Below are positions 18,446 to 27,841 of a stretch of 64,000 bases of DNA, in pieces. Below the pieces are notes generated by a model. That model was not told the DNA's origin, searched no databases, and saw only the letters and a list, made by a program, of their open reading frames with translations. The position numbers and the translations under genes are program-made. Within the stretch, counting starts at the first letter, position 1. Each line of letters begins with the position of its first letter. The stretch comes from Spartinivicinus ruber (GTDB lineage Bacteria; Pseudomonadota; Gammaproteobacteria; Pseudomonadales; Zooshikellaceae), in NCBI RefSeq assembly GCF_011009015.1, contig NZ_CP048878.1:53501-117500 (forward strand), in the 5' to 3' direction.

Positions 18446-19630
18446 GTGTCTAAACAAATAACTTGGCAAAAACTGTCAGACTGGGTGCTGCTGCATGCAG
18501 TACCAGGTGTAGGAGCTAGCCGCTTTAATCAGCTCATTGCGCGGTTTGGTAGCCCTACGCTGGCACTACAACAATCCGCCAGTAAGCTAGCTGACTACTT
18601 GCCAGCTAAAAGTATTGAAGTAATACGAGAGATTCAGCAACGGTCTGGAAAGGAATATGACCAGCTAGAGTCATTGCTGGTTAAAACGGAGCAATGGCTA
18701 GAGCACTCTAATCACCATATTATTCCCTGTTTTGCTGAGGATTATCCTTCTGCATTTACTCACCTGTCTGACCCTCCTCCCTTACTATTTGCAGTGGGTA
18801 ATACTAATCTGCTGGAAATGCCGCAACTATCTATCGTGGGGAGTCGGCATCCTTCGAAAAGCGGAGAAGAGAATAGCTACCACTTTGCTCACACCCTAGC
18901 GAAAGGGGGATTTACTATTACCAGTGGTTTGGCTGATGGGGTTGATGCAGCTGCCCATAAAGGTGCATTAGATGCAGAGGGGTACACTATTGCAGTGGTT
19001 GGTACGGGGTTGGATTTAGTTTATCCAGCAAAAAATAAGGCATTGGCTGAGAGAGTTAGCCAAAGTGGTTTATTGATTTCAGAATTTCCGTTAGGCACCA
19101 AACCGCAGGCAAGTAACTTTCCACGTCGGAATCGTATCATCAGCTGTCTAGGCTTGGGGGTGCTGGTGGTTGAAGCCGCATTACAAAGCGGCTCACTAAT
19201 TACGGCGCGTCTCGCTGCAGAGCAAGGGCGAGAAGTGTTTGCTATTCCTGGTTCTATCCATAACCCTTTAAGCAAAGGATGCCATCAATTAATTCGGCAA
19301 GGCGCTAAGCTGGTTGATAGTGTTGAGCATATATGGGAAGAACTAAAACATAGCTTACATACTTATGCTATTGGTAATGAGTTGAACCAGGCTTCAACTG
19401 TTCAAGGGGAAGAAGAGCAATTGGCAATTCAGTCATTATTGTTAGAAGACCCTAATCAGCAGCAGGTTTTAGAGGCGATTGGTGATGAAACCACGTCTAT
19501 GGACATGATAATGGCGCGTACTGGATTATCGGCAAGTGATGTGAATAACCTGGTTTTGGAGCTGGAAATGCAAGGCTTTGTTGCCGCAGTGCCTGGCGGA
19601 GTAGTGCGTAATCCCACTCAGCAGTTTTAG
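18446..19630 (+). CDS. dprA: DNA processing protein DprA
   Basis: A single-stranded-DNA-binding protein that loads RecA during natural transformation. The 394-residue protein has the central Rossmann-like DprA fold: SIVGSRHPSKSGEEN, TITSGLADGVDAAAHKGALD, VVGTGLDLVYPAKNKALA, NFPRRNRIISCLGLGVLVVE and GREVFAIPGSIHNPLSKGCH. An N-terminal SAM-like part and a C-terminal winged helix (about 330-390, DMIMARTGLSASDVNNLVLE) flank it. The start is a GTG with only a weak AAAG upstream. It is 63 bases after the LysM gene, the usual neighbour. Confidence 0.95.
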   Translation: MSKQITWQKLSDWVLLHAVPGVGASRFNQLIARFGSPTLALQQSASKLADYLPAKSIEVIREIQQRSGKEYDQLESLLVKTEQWLEHSNHHIIPCFAEDYPSAFTHLSDPPPLLFAVGNTNLLEMPQLSIVGSRHPSKSGEENSYHFAHTLAKGGFTITSGLADGVDAAAHKGALDAEGYTIAVVGTGLDLVYPAKNKALAERVSQSGLLISEFPLGTKPQASNFPRRNRIISCLGLGVLVVEAALQSGSLITARLAAEQGREVFAIPGSIHNPLSKGCHQLIRQGAKLVDSVEHIWEELKHSLHTYAIGNELNQASTVQGEEEQLAIQSLLLEDPNQQQVLEAIGDETTSMDMIMARTGLSASDVNNLVLELEMQGFVAAVPGGVVRNPTQQF

Positions 19631-19663
19631 ATAGCTGGTTAGATTATTTTTATCAGCAGAACC

Positions 19664-19720
19664 TAACCGATCGGTTAACCTTGCATCCCCTTTATAGCTG
19701 GGGTAACTTGCGCTTTTTTT
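19664..19720. other. Palindrome and possible weak terminator after dprA
   Basis: A perfect palindrome TAACCGATCGGTTA (19664-19677) is followed by a short CCCC/GGGG stem (19687-19703) and a run of T at 19714-19720 on the plus strand. The hairpin is weak. It may end the dprA transcript, or the palindrome may be an operator for purE. I cannot decide. Confidence 0.3.
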
Positions 19721-19751
19721 CTTCTGCTGACTAGCTAATGAGGTGTTCATT

Positions 19752-20258
19752 ATGGCTAAGCCTTTTGTGGCCATTTTAATGGGTTCAGATTCAGACTTTC
19801 CTAAAGTTGAAGCGGCGATTGGGGTTTTGAAAAAACTGTCAATCCCTTATGAAGTGCGTGTTCATTCCGCTCACCGGACTCCTGATGCTACTCACCAATA
19901 TGTAACTGGTGCTGATCAGCGTGGTTGTGCTGCTTTTATCGCTTGTGCTGGTATGGCTGCTCATTTGGCTGGTGTAGTTGCTTCTTTGACTGTTAAGCCA
20001 GTAATTGGTGTACCAATCGATGCTGGCCCACTGGATGGTTTAGATGCTTTGATGTCTACTGTACAAATGCCTGGTGGAATTCCAGTTGCAACAGTGGCGA
20101 TTGGTAAAGCAGGTGCTAAAAACGCTGGTTATCTTGCTGCGCAAATCATTGCGGTTTCTGATGCAGATTTAGCTGAACGTTTAAAAACAGATCGTGAAGA
20201 AAATGCTAAGGCTGTGTTAGCAAAAAATGAAGCACTACAACAACAGTTAAACAGCTAA
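19752..20258 (+). CDS. purE: N5-carboxyaminoimidazole ribonucleotide mutase
   Basis: Interconverts N5-CAIR and CAIR in purine biosynthesis. The family motifs MGSDSDFPKVEAAIGVLKKL, SAHRTPDATHQYV and ACAGMAAHLAGVVASLT are intact in 168 residues, the usual length. The ATG at 19752 is preferred over the GTG three codons earlier because GAGGTG lies 7 bases upstream. purK, its usual partner, is not adjacent; tsaC follows after 12 bases instead. Confidence 0.97.
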   Translation: MAKPFVAILMGSDSDFPKVEAAIGVLKKLSIPYEVRVHSAHRTPDATHQYVTGADQRGCAAFIACAGMAAHLAGVVASLTVKPVIGVPIDAGPLDGLDALMSTVQMPGGIPVATVAIGKAGAKNAGYLAAQIIAVSDADLAERLKTDREENAKAVLAKNEALQQQLNS

Positions 20259-20270
20259 CCAGCAGTTTCT

Positions 20271-20825
20271 ATGACAACTGATGTATTTCAGGCCGCCGTA
20301 AGTGCTGTGTTCAACGGCGGTGTAGTTGCTTATCCTACTGAAGCTGTATGGGGATTGGGTTGTGACCCCTGGCAGCAGTCAGCCGTAGAAAGAATTCTTA
20401 AGCTGAAGCAGCGTCCTGTGGAAAAAGGGCTAATTATGGTTGCAGCTGATATAAACCAGATTGAGCCATTACTTAAATCCGTAACTTCTGAACAATTAGC
20501 ACAACTCAAAGCAAGTTGGCCTGGTCCGGTCACTTGGTTGATTCCTGATTCTGATAATTGGGTGCCCCAGTGGGTGAAAGGCAGGTATAAATCTGTGGCA
20601 GTTCGAGTCAGTGATCATCCCATTGTGAAAGCTTTTTGTCATAAAGTGGGTAAGCCAATTATTTCCACCTCTGCTAATTTAGCTGGTGAGCCAGAACTAA
20701 AAACAGAGCAGGCAGTCAGGCGGCAGTTTGATGATCAGCTGGATGCAATTATTCCTGGAGAGCTGGGTAATCAGACTAAGCCTTCGCAGATTAGGGACCT
20801 GATTACTAACCAAATATTACGATAA
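20271..20825 (+). CDS. tsaC: Threonylcarbamoyl-AMP synthase TsaC
   Basis: Makes threonylcarbamoyl-adenylate from threonine, bicarbonate and ATP for the t6A37 modification of ANN-decoding tRNAs. The 184-residue Sua5/YrdC/YwlC-family protein has GGVVAYPTEAVWGLGCDP, the LKLKQRPVEKGLIMVAAD motif, WPGPVTWLIP, VAVRVSDHP and ISTSANLAGEP, all canonical. Only 12 bases separate it from purE. This gene order (dprA, tsaC, hemF, aroE) is widely conserved. Confidence 0.95.
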   Translation: MTTDVFQAAVSAVFNGGVVAYPTEAVWGLGCDPWQQSAVERILKLKQRPVEKGLIMVAADINQIEPLLKSVTSEQLAQLKASWPGPVTWLIPDSDNWVPQWVKGRYKSVAVRVSDHPIVKAFCHKVGKPIISTSANLAGEPELKTEQAVRRQFDDQLDAIIPGELGNQTKPSQIRDLITNQILR

Positions 20826-20997
20826 GCCTTTTGAGTGTTTGATATGAAATAGCTGGCTTATTCTTCTGGCAGCTTTTGAGAGTGCTTCCATAGCTTATCA
20901 AAACCTAAAAAGACATCTTGTCTTAGCCAGAATACCCTATTACTTCATTTTTTAGGACTTTTGCGATACCTAGGGTTTACAATAAATAAAACCTTGA

Positions 20998-21969
<972 letters not shown>

Positions 21970-21985
21970 AGGGAAGGGAAAAGCT

Positions 21986-22804
21986 ATGACAGATCAATAC
22001 GCAGTTGTTGGTAACCCTATTGCACACAGTAAATCGCCCGTTATTCACCAATTGTTTGCTGAACAAACTCATCAGGATTTAGCCTACAAAACACTACTTG
22101 CGCCTTTAGACGGCTTTGAACAAGTAGTGAGTGACTTTTTTAATGAAGGAGGTAAAGGCTTAAATGTAACTGTGCCATTTAAACAAAATGCCTGGCATTA
22201 TTCTCAACTGTTAACTGAAGCGGCTAAAAAGGCTGGGGCTGTTAATACTCTTTGGCTTAATGAAGAAAACTTATTATGTGGTGATAATACAGATGGTGTA
22301 GGACTGGTAACTGATCTGGAAATCAATCAGCAAGTATTATTAGTTAATAAGAAAATATTGATTCTAGGTGCTGGTGGGGCAGTAAGAGGTGTTTTAGAAC
22401 CAATAATTACTAAACAACCAGCCAGCATTACCATTGCTAATCGAACTGTATCTAAAGCAGATAAGTTAGCTGATGATTTTGCTGATTTAATGGCAATTGA
22501 AGTCTCTAATTTTACTGAATTGAACGAAACTTTCGATATTATTATTAATGGTACTTCAGCGAGCTTACAGGGTGATCTTCCCCCGTTACCAGATCGAGTT
22601 ATTGGCTCGCAAACAATATGCTATGACATGATGTATGGTGCAGAGCAAACTGCATTTAATCAGTGGGCACAAGAAAAGGGCTCACAAAAACAGATTGATG
22701 GTTTAGGAATGTTAGTAGAACAGGCTGCCGCAGCTTTTCATATTTGGCGTGAGGTAAATCCAACAACTAAAGGTATTATCAAAGAAATAAGAGCTGGTTT
22801 ATAA
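21986..22804 (+). CDS. aroE: Shikimate dehydrogenase (NADP+)
   Basis: Reduces 3-dehydroshikimate to shikimate. Motifs: the substrate loop VVGNPIAHSKSPVIHQLF, NVTVPFKQNAW with the catalytic lysine, the NADP fold ILGAGGAVRGVLEP, NRTVSKADKL and NGTSASLQG. 272 residues is normal. A strong GAGGGAAGGGA ribosome site precedes the ATG, and hemF ends 16 bases earlier. Its last 6 bases overlap the stop region of a decayed receiver-domain gene on the other strand. Confidence 0.97.
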   Translation: MTDQYAVVGNPIAHSKSPVIHQLFAEQTHQDLAYKTLLAPLDGFEQVVSDFFNEGGKGLNVTVPFKQNAWHYSQLLTEAAKKAGAVNTLWLNEENLLCGDNTDGVGLVTDLEINQQVLLVNKKILILGAGGAVRGVLEPIITKQPASITIANRTVSKADKLADDFADLMAIEVSNFTELNETFDIIINGTSASLQGDLPPLPDRVIGSQTICYDMMYGAEQTAFNQWAQEKGSQKQIDGLGMLVEQAAAAFHIWREVNPTTKGIIKEIRAGL

Positions 22805-22921
22805 CAACCAGCGCTTTAATATTTGTTGCAACTGCTCTAGTTTAATTGGTTTGGTTAGATAATCGTTCATTCCAGCTGAAAGATATTCTTCTTGGCTCAA
22901 TATGGATTCCTGGGGGCTAGA
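22799..22921 (-). pseudogene. C-terminal remnant of a response-regulator receiver domain
   Basis: The frame reads ...QESILSQEEYLSAGMNDYLT then KPIKLEQLQQILKRWLL and a stop. SAGMNDYLTKPI is the diagnostic end of a CheY-type receiver domain, with the conserved lysine, as found at the C-terminus of hybrid sensor kinases. Only about 40 codons remain; an in-frame stop at 22922-22924 blocks extension upstream. The rest of the kinase has been lost at the junction with the IS1595-type fragment. The stop overlaps the end of aroE convergently. Confidence 0.75.
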
Positions 22922-23154
22922 TTAATAGCCCTACCAAATCATTTAATAATCCCTTTACCACGACGTTTTAAATTATACACAAACTCAAACAATGCTAAAT
23001 AATAAGGTAGTTTCTCTTGTGATATACCACGATGTGGCCTAAGCCAAGAGGTCAGCAGTGACCAGCAACCTTCTACTGTGTTGACATGAATTTCATGAAA
23101 ACCATCACCATCTTCATCCCGAGCATAGTCCCCCAGGAATCCATATTGAGCCAA
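22892..23154. repeat. Perfect 25-bp inverted repeat flanking an IS fragment
   Basis: Positions 22892-22916 and 23130-23154 are exact reverse complements over 25 bases (starting TTGGCTCAATATGG). The left arm lies inside the receiver-domain remnant and the right arm forms the start of the transposase fragment's frame. A short dyad GGGCTA-GATTAA-TAGCCC at 22914-22931 may be the original IS end. The layout suggests an abortive or one-ended transposition that copied target sequence in inverted orientation. Confidence 0.8.
22939..23154 (-). pseudogene. IS1595-family transposase, C-terminal fragment
   Basis: 71 codons read HEIHVNTVEGCWSLLTSWLR then PHRGISQEKLPYYLALFEFV and YNLKRRG. This HVNTVEGxWSxLxxWLRPHRG-type block is the last part of ISXO2-like IS1595-family transposases. 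The zinc ribbon and the catalytic residues upstream are missing, so it is inactive. It differs from the intact transposase at 25165 and so comes from a second, different IS1595 subgroup. Confidence 0.8.
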
Positions 23155-23209
23155 TAGGAATAACCCGAAATTTTATTAGGTCACAGAAATACTCGAGTTA
23201 AAACAATGT

Positions 23210-24451
23210 TTATTTAATAATAGACTCCCAAATGGATTTTGTCATTTGAACATAACTTTCTTTGGTTAGATAACTGGGAATTACCAAGTCAGAGCCTTGA
23301 TAACCATTTTTAGTAAAGTCAATAGCAACTCCGCCTAAATCAAACTTTGCTGACTTGGCATGCTTTATGAAATTTTCTCTGGTAATTGGACTTGGCATTT
23401 TTTCAAATAGTTTAACTGTCATTTTTCCCACTATATAGCCTTCTAGTGAAACAAAGCCAAACTTATTACCAAGTGCTGATTTGGCCTCTTGCACGATTGG
23501 TAAGTCAGAGTTTAGTAGGGGGACAACCTGGGTCATGATAATTCGCTCATCTACACCAAAACCAACTAGCTTTTTTTGTAATACATTGGCACCAGTAAAG
23601 GAAACTGCAGAAAAAATCCAGTTTTCGTTATTGGTTTTATTTGCCAAGCGAACCATTTGGGAAATGTTGTCATAAGCACCAACGGTCACGACCAGGCGAC
23701 ATTTACTATTATTCTTTTGTTCCCAACTTTTCAGTGACTTATAGCCAGGGTTTATTTCACGGGTATTACGTTTGTAAACACCTACTGGGCCAACATTATT
23801 TCGAGGAGGGTTATTCCCCGACATTTCTATAATTTTCGTAAGTGTATCAAGTAATTTAGAACCGGCATTGGCTTTTTCTAAAGCTAGCTTTATTCCTGTT
23901 AAACCGGCCATGCCATAGGCGTCATTTTGTACATAGGCACATACTTCTGTGGGCTTGAGGCCATGTGTTAAAGCTGCCTTGATAACAGCTGCGGTTTCCT
24001 GGACATAACTGGCTCGATAATTGACAACGGGGCCGGGGCCTGGTCGTAATAGGCCTGCCCCAGTAAAAAAGCCAACTGCTGGTACTTTATGTTTGGCCAG
24101 AATAGGTAATGTCACTTTAGCAGTGGGTGTGCCAACATTTCCTATCATCAAAAATATATTTTCTTTGATAAGTTTATTGGTACCTTTAATGGCTTGGTCT
24201 GGCTCATAACCATCATTTTCAAAAACTACTTCAATGGTTTTACCTTTAACAGTAACACCTGAAAAAGCGGCTTCTAAACCATCCCTCATTCCTGAACCTA
24301 AACTTCTAGCCCGGCCTCTGAGAGCGAGTACGCTACCGAGTTTGATTTTATCTGCGGAAACACCTACTCCTTCTGCATGCACTGATGTGTTAGGGGTACC
24401 TAATACTAGGGATAATATACTAAAGGAACAAAGAGCAGAAAAATACTTCAT
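23210..24451 (-). CDS. Branched-chain amino-acid-type ABC binding protein
   Basis: A 413-residue periplasmic type-1 binding protein (Peripla_BP_6/LivJ class). A signal peptide ends near SVHAEG. The mature start GVSADKIKLGSVLALRGRAR and the blocks IGNVGTPTAKVTLPILAKHK, VPAVGFFTGAGLLRPGPG and AYVQNDAYGMAGLTGIKLAL are family-typical. No livHMGF transporter genes are next to it, so it is an orphan, perhaps a sensor or a part of a distant system. Ligand unknown. Confidence 0.85.
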   Translation of the reverse strand: MKYFSALCSFSILSLVLGTPNTSVHAEGVGVSADKIKLGSVLALRGRARSLGSGMRDGLEAAFSGVTVKGKTIEVVFENDGYEPDQAIKGTNKLIKENIFLMIGNVGTPTAKVTLPILAKHKVPAVGFFTGAGLLRPGPGPVVNYRASYVQETAAVIKAALTHGLKPTEVCAYVQNDAYGMAGLTGIKLALEKANAGSKLLDTLTKIIEMSGNNPPRNNVGPVGVYKRNTREINPGYKSLKSWEQKNNSKCRLVVTVGAYDNISQMVRLANKTNNENWIFSAVSFTGANVLQKKLVGFGVDERIIMTQVVPLLNSDLPIVQEAKSALGNKFGFVSLEGYIVGKMTVKLFEKMPSPITRENFIKHAKSAKFDLGGVAIDFTKNGYQGSDLVIPSYLTKESYVQMTKSIWESIIK

Positions 24452-25147
24452 AGGGAATTACCTTTGTGTTTTTTACTGGCTATTTTTCTGCTTGAGTATA
24501 GTTGAAAATAATCTATCTTAAGAAACTATTATTTATGGATATAGCTCAGTAATATCAAGGTCTTCAGTATTTTTATATCTGTTATAATTATTAGCACTGT
24601 TGCTTCCTTGCCCATTGAGTTTGGTTAAGGATTATAACTCAATCCTATCTCTTGCCTTGATGCTTCATTTTCTTGCTTTAGTTTTTTTTGTAACTTCTAC
24701 TCCAATAATTCTTGAATAATTAACCTGTTTAAACCTGTTGCGGCTGAAGTGCTTACAAGCTCTGGAAATATTTCTTCAACATTTTGTGCTGTCACATCAA
24801 TATCTGCTGATTATTTTTTTGTCCTGTGATGGTGCCTAATATGTTTGGGAGTGATGAGTAATCTTTAAAAGACTTAGTAATCGGAGTAGCCTAATTTATG
24901 ATTTACAAAATATAGCCTTAAAAAGTATTCAACAGAGACAAGCTGATGTATAGATTGCTCAATATAAGAAAGTCCGAAGAAGAGTGACACAGGTCTAAAG
25001 CTATATTTTATTGTGTTTATTTTGTACAAAGTTCTACAAAAGGAGTATATGCACTATACAATCCAAGCTACCTATTAAAATGTGTAGATGCAATCGACAA
25101 GTACTTTTTGAAACTTAGGCACAGTTTAGTCATAGTTGATAATTTTA
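24452..25147. other. 700-base gap with decayed coding sequence
   Basis: No intact gene. On the minus strand a frame at 24697-24806 reads ADIDVTAQNVEEIFPELVST then SAATGLNRLIIQELLE and a stop. Just upstream a neighbouring frame reads KSFKDYSSLPNILGTITGQK. Together they look like one frameshifted gene fragment of unknown identity. The remaining sequence is AT-rich and featureless. A proximal insertion sequence begins at about 25148. Confidence 0.4.
24697..24806 (-). pseudogene. Unidentified gene remnant
   Basis: About 36 codons with amino-acid composition typical of a real protein (NVEEIFPELVSTSAATGLNR) end in TAG. There is no start codon or ribosome site in frame, and the likely N-terminal continuation is in another frame. 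I do not recognise the family. It lies between an orphan binding protein and an IS element in a zone with several broken genes. Confidence 0.35.
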
Positions 25148-26178
25148 CCTAATTATCATCATACCTAAGCTATATTTAGTAGCTTACCTGGTAGTGGAGG
25201 TGTTCTCAGTGCTACAAATGCTAGCCTAGGAATAAATTCTACTAAGCTAAATCTTCGATTAAATCGATACTGAAATTCAGCAAGATAACGTTGTGCATAT
25301 TTAGCGCGAATAGCATGATAAGTACTACGTAAAGCACTTTTTAAGTTTCCAAGGATGGTGTTAACCCAATAAAATTCAGGTTCCTCTACTGATGCACGAC
25401 CACCACCGCATACAATTTTATCATGAAGACAACCTGCTTCTATGACACCATTAAAACAGGCCAGTCCATCGGAGATTACGGTACTGCCCTTGGCCAAATT
25501 CTGCCTACTCCAAGCCGTTATCTCTTCTTTATTAAACCCTTTTAAAATGCTCAGTTTAATTCGTGTCGGTTGACCTTGTTTTGTTGTTTCTACGGCTGCT
25601 ACAAAAGGTATTTTCCCATCTGCTCCCCTACCTCTTTTGCAACCTGTACGCTCACCACCAAGATAGGCATCATCAATTTCAATAAAACCCGACAATTGCT
25701 TGGTGCCTTCTCTTTCTTGCATCACTTTCATGAGCTTATGTTTCATTCTCCAGGCAGCTTGATAGGAAATACCTAAATGGCGATGTAATTCTATGGCTGA
25801 TATACCTTTTTTGTCTTGGGAGATCAAATACATCCCTTGGAACCAAGTCTTTAATGGTAATTTGGTTGATTCAAAGATAGTACCTGCAGTTACAGATGTT
25901 TGCTGGTGACATTTATAGCACTGCTGAAGCTTTCTAGTAGTGAGTTGACAGCATTTGTCGTATCCACAATTGGGGCACTGAAAACCTTCTGGCCATCGCA
26001 ATTTGTATAAGGTATTAAAGCATTGTTCTTCTGTACCATATTGTTTGAGAAACTCGTTTAAACTCAGGCCTTTTTGAAATTGAACTTTGTTGATAGCCAT
26101 TATTTATACCTTCTCAATTAAGTTTCCATGCTGTTCAAATATACAGCAGTTAATGGCTTAGGTATAGTGATAATTAGG
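25148..26178 (-). mobile_element. IS1595-family insertion sequence, apparently complete
   Basis: The transposase gene is bounded by imperfect inverted repeats at 25148-25170 and 26156-26178 (21 of 23 matching, starting CCTAATTATCA and ending ATACCTAAGC reading inward). The transposase stop codon lies inside the left repeat. With these limits the element is about 1.03 kb. I see no matching 8-bp target duplication, so the true ends could be slightly further out or the element has rearranged. Confidence 0.75.
25165..26100 (-). CDS. IS1595-family transposase
   Basis: 311 residues. The N-terminal zinc ribbon CPNCGYDKCC...CYKCHQ is the hallmark of IS1595 transposases. It is followed by the helix-turn-helix-like KGISAIELHRHLGISYQAAW and the DDE-type catalytic domain: FIEIDDAYLGGERTG carries the first aspartate, STVISDGLACFNGV the second, and WVNTILGNLKSALRSTYHAI the Asn/His-type third position of this family. 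No frameshift or truncation is visible, so it may be active. Confidence 0.93.
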   Translation of the reverse strand: MAINKVQFQKGLSLNEFLKQYGTEEQCFNTLYKLRWPEGFQCPNCGYDKCCQLTTRKLQQCYKCHQQTSVTAGTIFESTKLPLKTWFQGMYLISQDKKGISAIELHRHLGISYQAAWRMKHKLMKVMQEREGTKQLSGFIEIDDAYLGGERTGCKRGRGADGKIPFVAAVETTKQGQPTRIKLSILKGFNKEEITAWSRQNLAKGSTVISDGLACFNGVIEAGCLHDKIVCGGGRASVEEPEFYWVNTILGNLKSALRSTYHAIRAKYAQRYLAEFQYRFNRRFSLVEFIPRLAFVALRTPPLPGKLLNIA

Positions 26179-26222
26179 AAACTATTTAAAATGATTTATA
26201 AATACCTAATTGAAAATAGTTG

Positions 26223-26270
26223 TTATTCAATTTTGAATAACGCTTTTAAATGGCTATTCATATTTGAATA
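26223..26270. promoter_or_regulatory. Two TATTCA-N4-TGAATA dyads upstream of LysR gene
   Basis: Two perfect inverted repeats of the same sequence, TATTCA-N4-TGAATA, lie at 26224-26239 and 26255-26270 with 31 bp between centres (about three helical turns). The second ends 27 bases before the LysR start codon. Shape, repetition and place suggest an autoregulatory operator. Confidence 0.55.
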
Positions 26271-26297
26271 AAAATTTTGAGCTGTTGGAGGAGTAGT

Positions 26298-27185
26298 ATG
26301 AATTGGGATCACGTCCAGTTTTTTCTTGCTGTTGTTAAGTTAGGTAGCTCAAATGCAGCCGCAGAGGTTTTACGCGTATCACAGTCAACAGTTTGGCGTA
26401 AAATTAATGAGCTTGAGAAAACTTTAGGAGTAAAATTATTTGAGGCAGATCGTAAAGGCTATACGATAACTGCCGCAGGATTGCAATTAATCCCCATGGC
26501 TGAAGAAATTTCATATATGATGGCAAGTATTCCAAAGGCTGTGCATGATGATGTAGAGTTAATGGGGTCGGTTAGCATTGCTGTACCTGAAATTATAGTT
26601 CCTCTATTAACAACTGAAGCAATAGTTCCATTGCACAATGCACATCCAGGCATTACTGCCAGTTTATTTACAGCTAGTCCATTAGCAGCTTTAGCTGCTC
26701 GGCAGACGGATCTTTCGATATTGTGGACTAAAAGCAATAAAGAGAATTATAGGCTGTTGGCTGAGTATTCTTCACCATTTGCCGTTTATGGAACACAAAA
26801 GTATTTAGACGCTGCTCAAGGTGGTGACAACTATAATATCAAGCTCAAAGACCACGTACTGATCGATTTTGAAGAGAATGGGGAGCATATTGCTCCTAGT
26901 GCATGGTTTAAAAAGTCTGCCAAAATGAAACGATCTTTTCGTAGTAATAGCCCTTATGCACGCTTAGCAGTTGTATTGAGCGGTATGGGTGTAGCATTAT
27001 TTCCTTGTTGTTTTGTGGTAAATGAACCTCGTTTAGTTAAAGTTATAGATGAAAAGGAAGTAGGAACATTGGGTGTTTACCTCTATTTAGATAAGCAGAA
27101 GGAGCGTTTACCCCATATCATTGAGTCCAGTAAATACTTAAAAGAAGGATTGGATCGTGCATTAGAAGGTAATAAAAACGAATAA
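26298..27185 (+). CDS. LysR-family transcriptional regulator
   Basis: A 295-residue regulator. The N-terminal winged helix-turn-helix is clear: WDHVQFFLAVVKLGSSNAAA, EVLRVSQSTVWRKINELEKT and LGVKLFEADRKGYTITAAG. The C-terminal part (90-290) is the periplasmic-binding-like effector domain. ATG at 26298 follows a strong GGAGGAG ribosome site; a TTG seven codons earlier is out of place. The gene starts about 120 bases after the IS1595 element and is followed by an unrelated small-protein family. Target genes and ligand unknown. Confidence 0.9.
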   Translation: MNWDHVQFFLAVVKLGSSNAAAEVLRVSQSTVWRKINELEKTLGVKLFEADRKGYTITAAGLQLIPMAEEISYMMASIPKAVHDDVELMGSVSIAVPEIIVPLLTTEAIVPLHNAHPGITASLFTASPLAALAARQTDLSILWTKSNKENYRLLAEYSSPFAVYGTQKYLDAAQGGDNYNIKLKDHVLIDFEENGEHIAPSAWFKKSAKMKRSFRSNSPYARLAVVLSGMGVALFPCCFVVNEPRLVKVIDEKEVGTLGVYLYLDKQKERLPHIIESSKYLKEGLDRALEGNKNE

Positions 27186-27291
27186 GCTCTACTTGATGTG
27201 AAAAACTTAAACCTGACTCAGTACCAGCACATCCTACTAGTGCCGTCTAAACTACCAATTAGAAGACAGTAACTAGTAGTGGTGCAGTACA

Positions 27292-27480
27292 ATGATTCAA
27301 TGGGGACGTATTAGTGATCAAAATTCAGGCGGCAATACGGTAGTTGAAGGTACGGGCGGGCTACATTGGGGACGATTTAACAAGGACTATAGGGTTTACT
27401 TTGGTATGGAAGTGCTTTTTGATCTTGGTGCTTATGATACTAAACAGCAATCAGATCAATGGCCAAAAAAGTTAAGTTAG
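27292..27480 (+). pseudogene. Truncated copy of the tandem small-protein family
   Basis: The frame holds GGLHWGRFNKDYRVYFGMEV then LFDLGAYDTK, nearly the same as the C-terminal part of the following gene. The DNA at about 27347-27443 and 27712-27808 is a close direct repeat. The N-terminal half, including the membrane segment, is missing and no ribosome site is seen, so this is most likely a leftover of unequal recombination. Its 3' end overlaps the start of the next gene. Confidence 0.6.
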
Positions 27481-27830
27481 TAGCCTTAATAGCTACTGTA
27501 GCTTTAGCTGTAACTTGTGTATTTCCGAAATGGGCTGAAAAAGGGCTAGCATCACCAGCTTATGAAGAAGTAAGCCCAAACAAAAAATTTAAAGTAGTGG
27601 TTTATAATGCAGCCAAGCTTCACATAACAGACTCTCTAGTAGAAAGTTTCGGAAAATTATATGATTACGAAACAGGTAAGTTTATAGCAGAGAGTGAAAT
27701 TGTTGTCTCTGAAGGTGCAGGCGGGCTACATTGGGGACGATTTGGCGAAGACTACAGGGTTTACTTTGGCATGGAGGTGCTTTTTGATCTTGGCGCATAC
27801 GATACAAAGTATAATAGTTTTACTAAATAG
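27459..27830 (+). CDS. Small exported or membrane-anchored protein, tandem family
   Basis: 123 residues. An N-terminal hydrophobic segment (VKLVALIATVALAVTCVF) is followed by PKWAEKGLASPAYEEVSPNK, then KFKVVVYNAAKLH and the conserved end GLHWGRFGEDYRVYFGMEVL. It is the only complete copy of three tandem relatives. The layout (N-terminal anchor, about 100-residue beta-rich domain) resembles small immunity or envelope proteins, but I do not recognise the family and claim no function. The ATG overlaps the truncated copy upstream. Confidence 0.6.
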   Translation: MAKKVKLVALIATVALAVTCVFPKWAEKGLASPAYEEVSPNKKFKVVVYNAAKLHITDSLVESFGKLYDYETGKFIAESEIVVSEGAGGLHWGRFGEDYRVYFGMEVLFDLGAYDTKYNSFTK

Positions 27831-27841
27831 CTATCAGCTCA

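Noticed and set aside
25131..25147. 8-bp target duplication of the IS1595 element
   Set aside because: The 8 bases outside each inverted repeat do not match with the ends I assigned.
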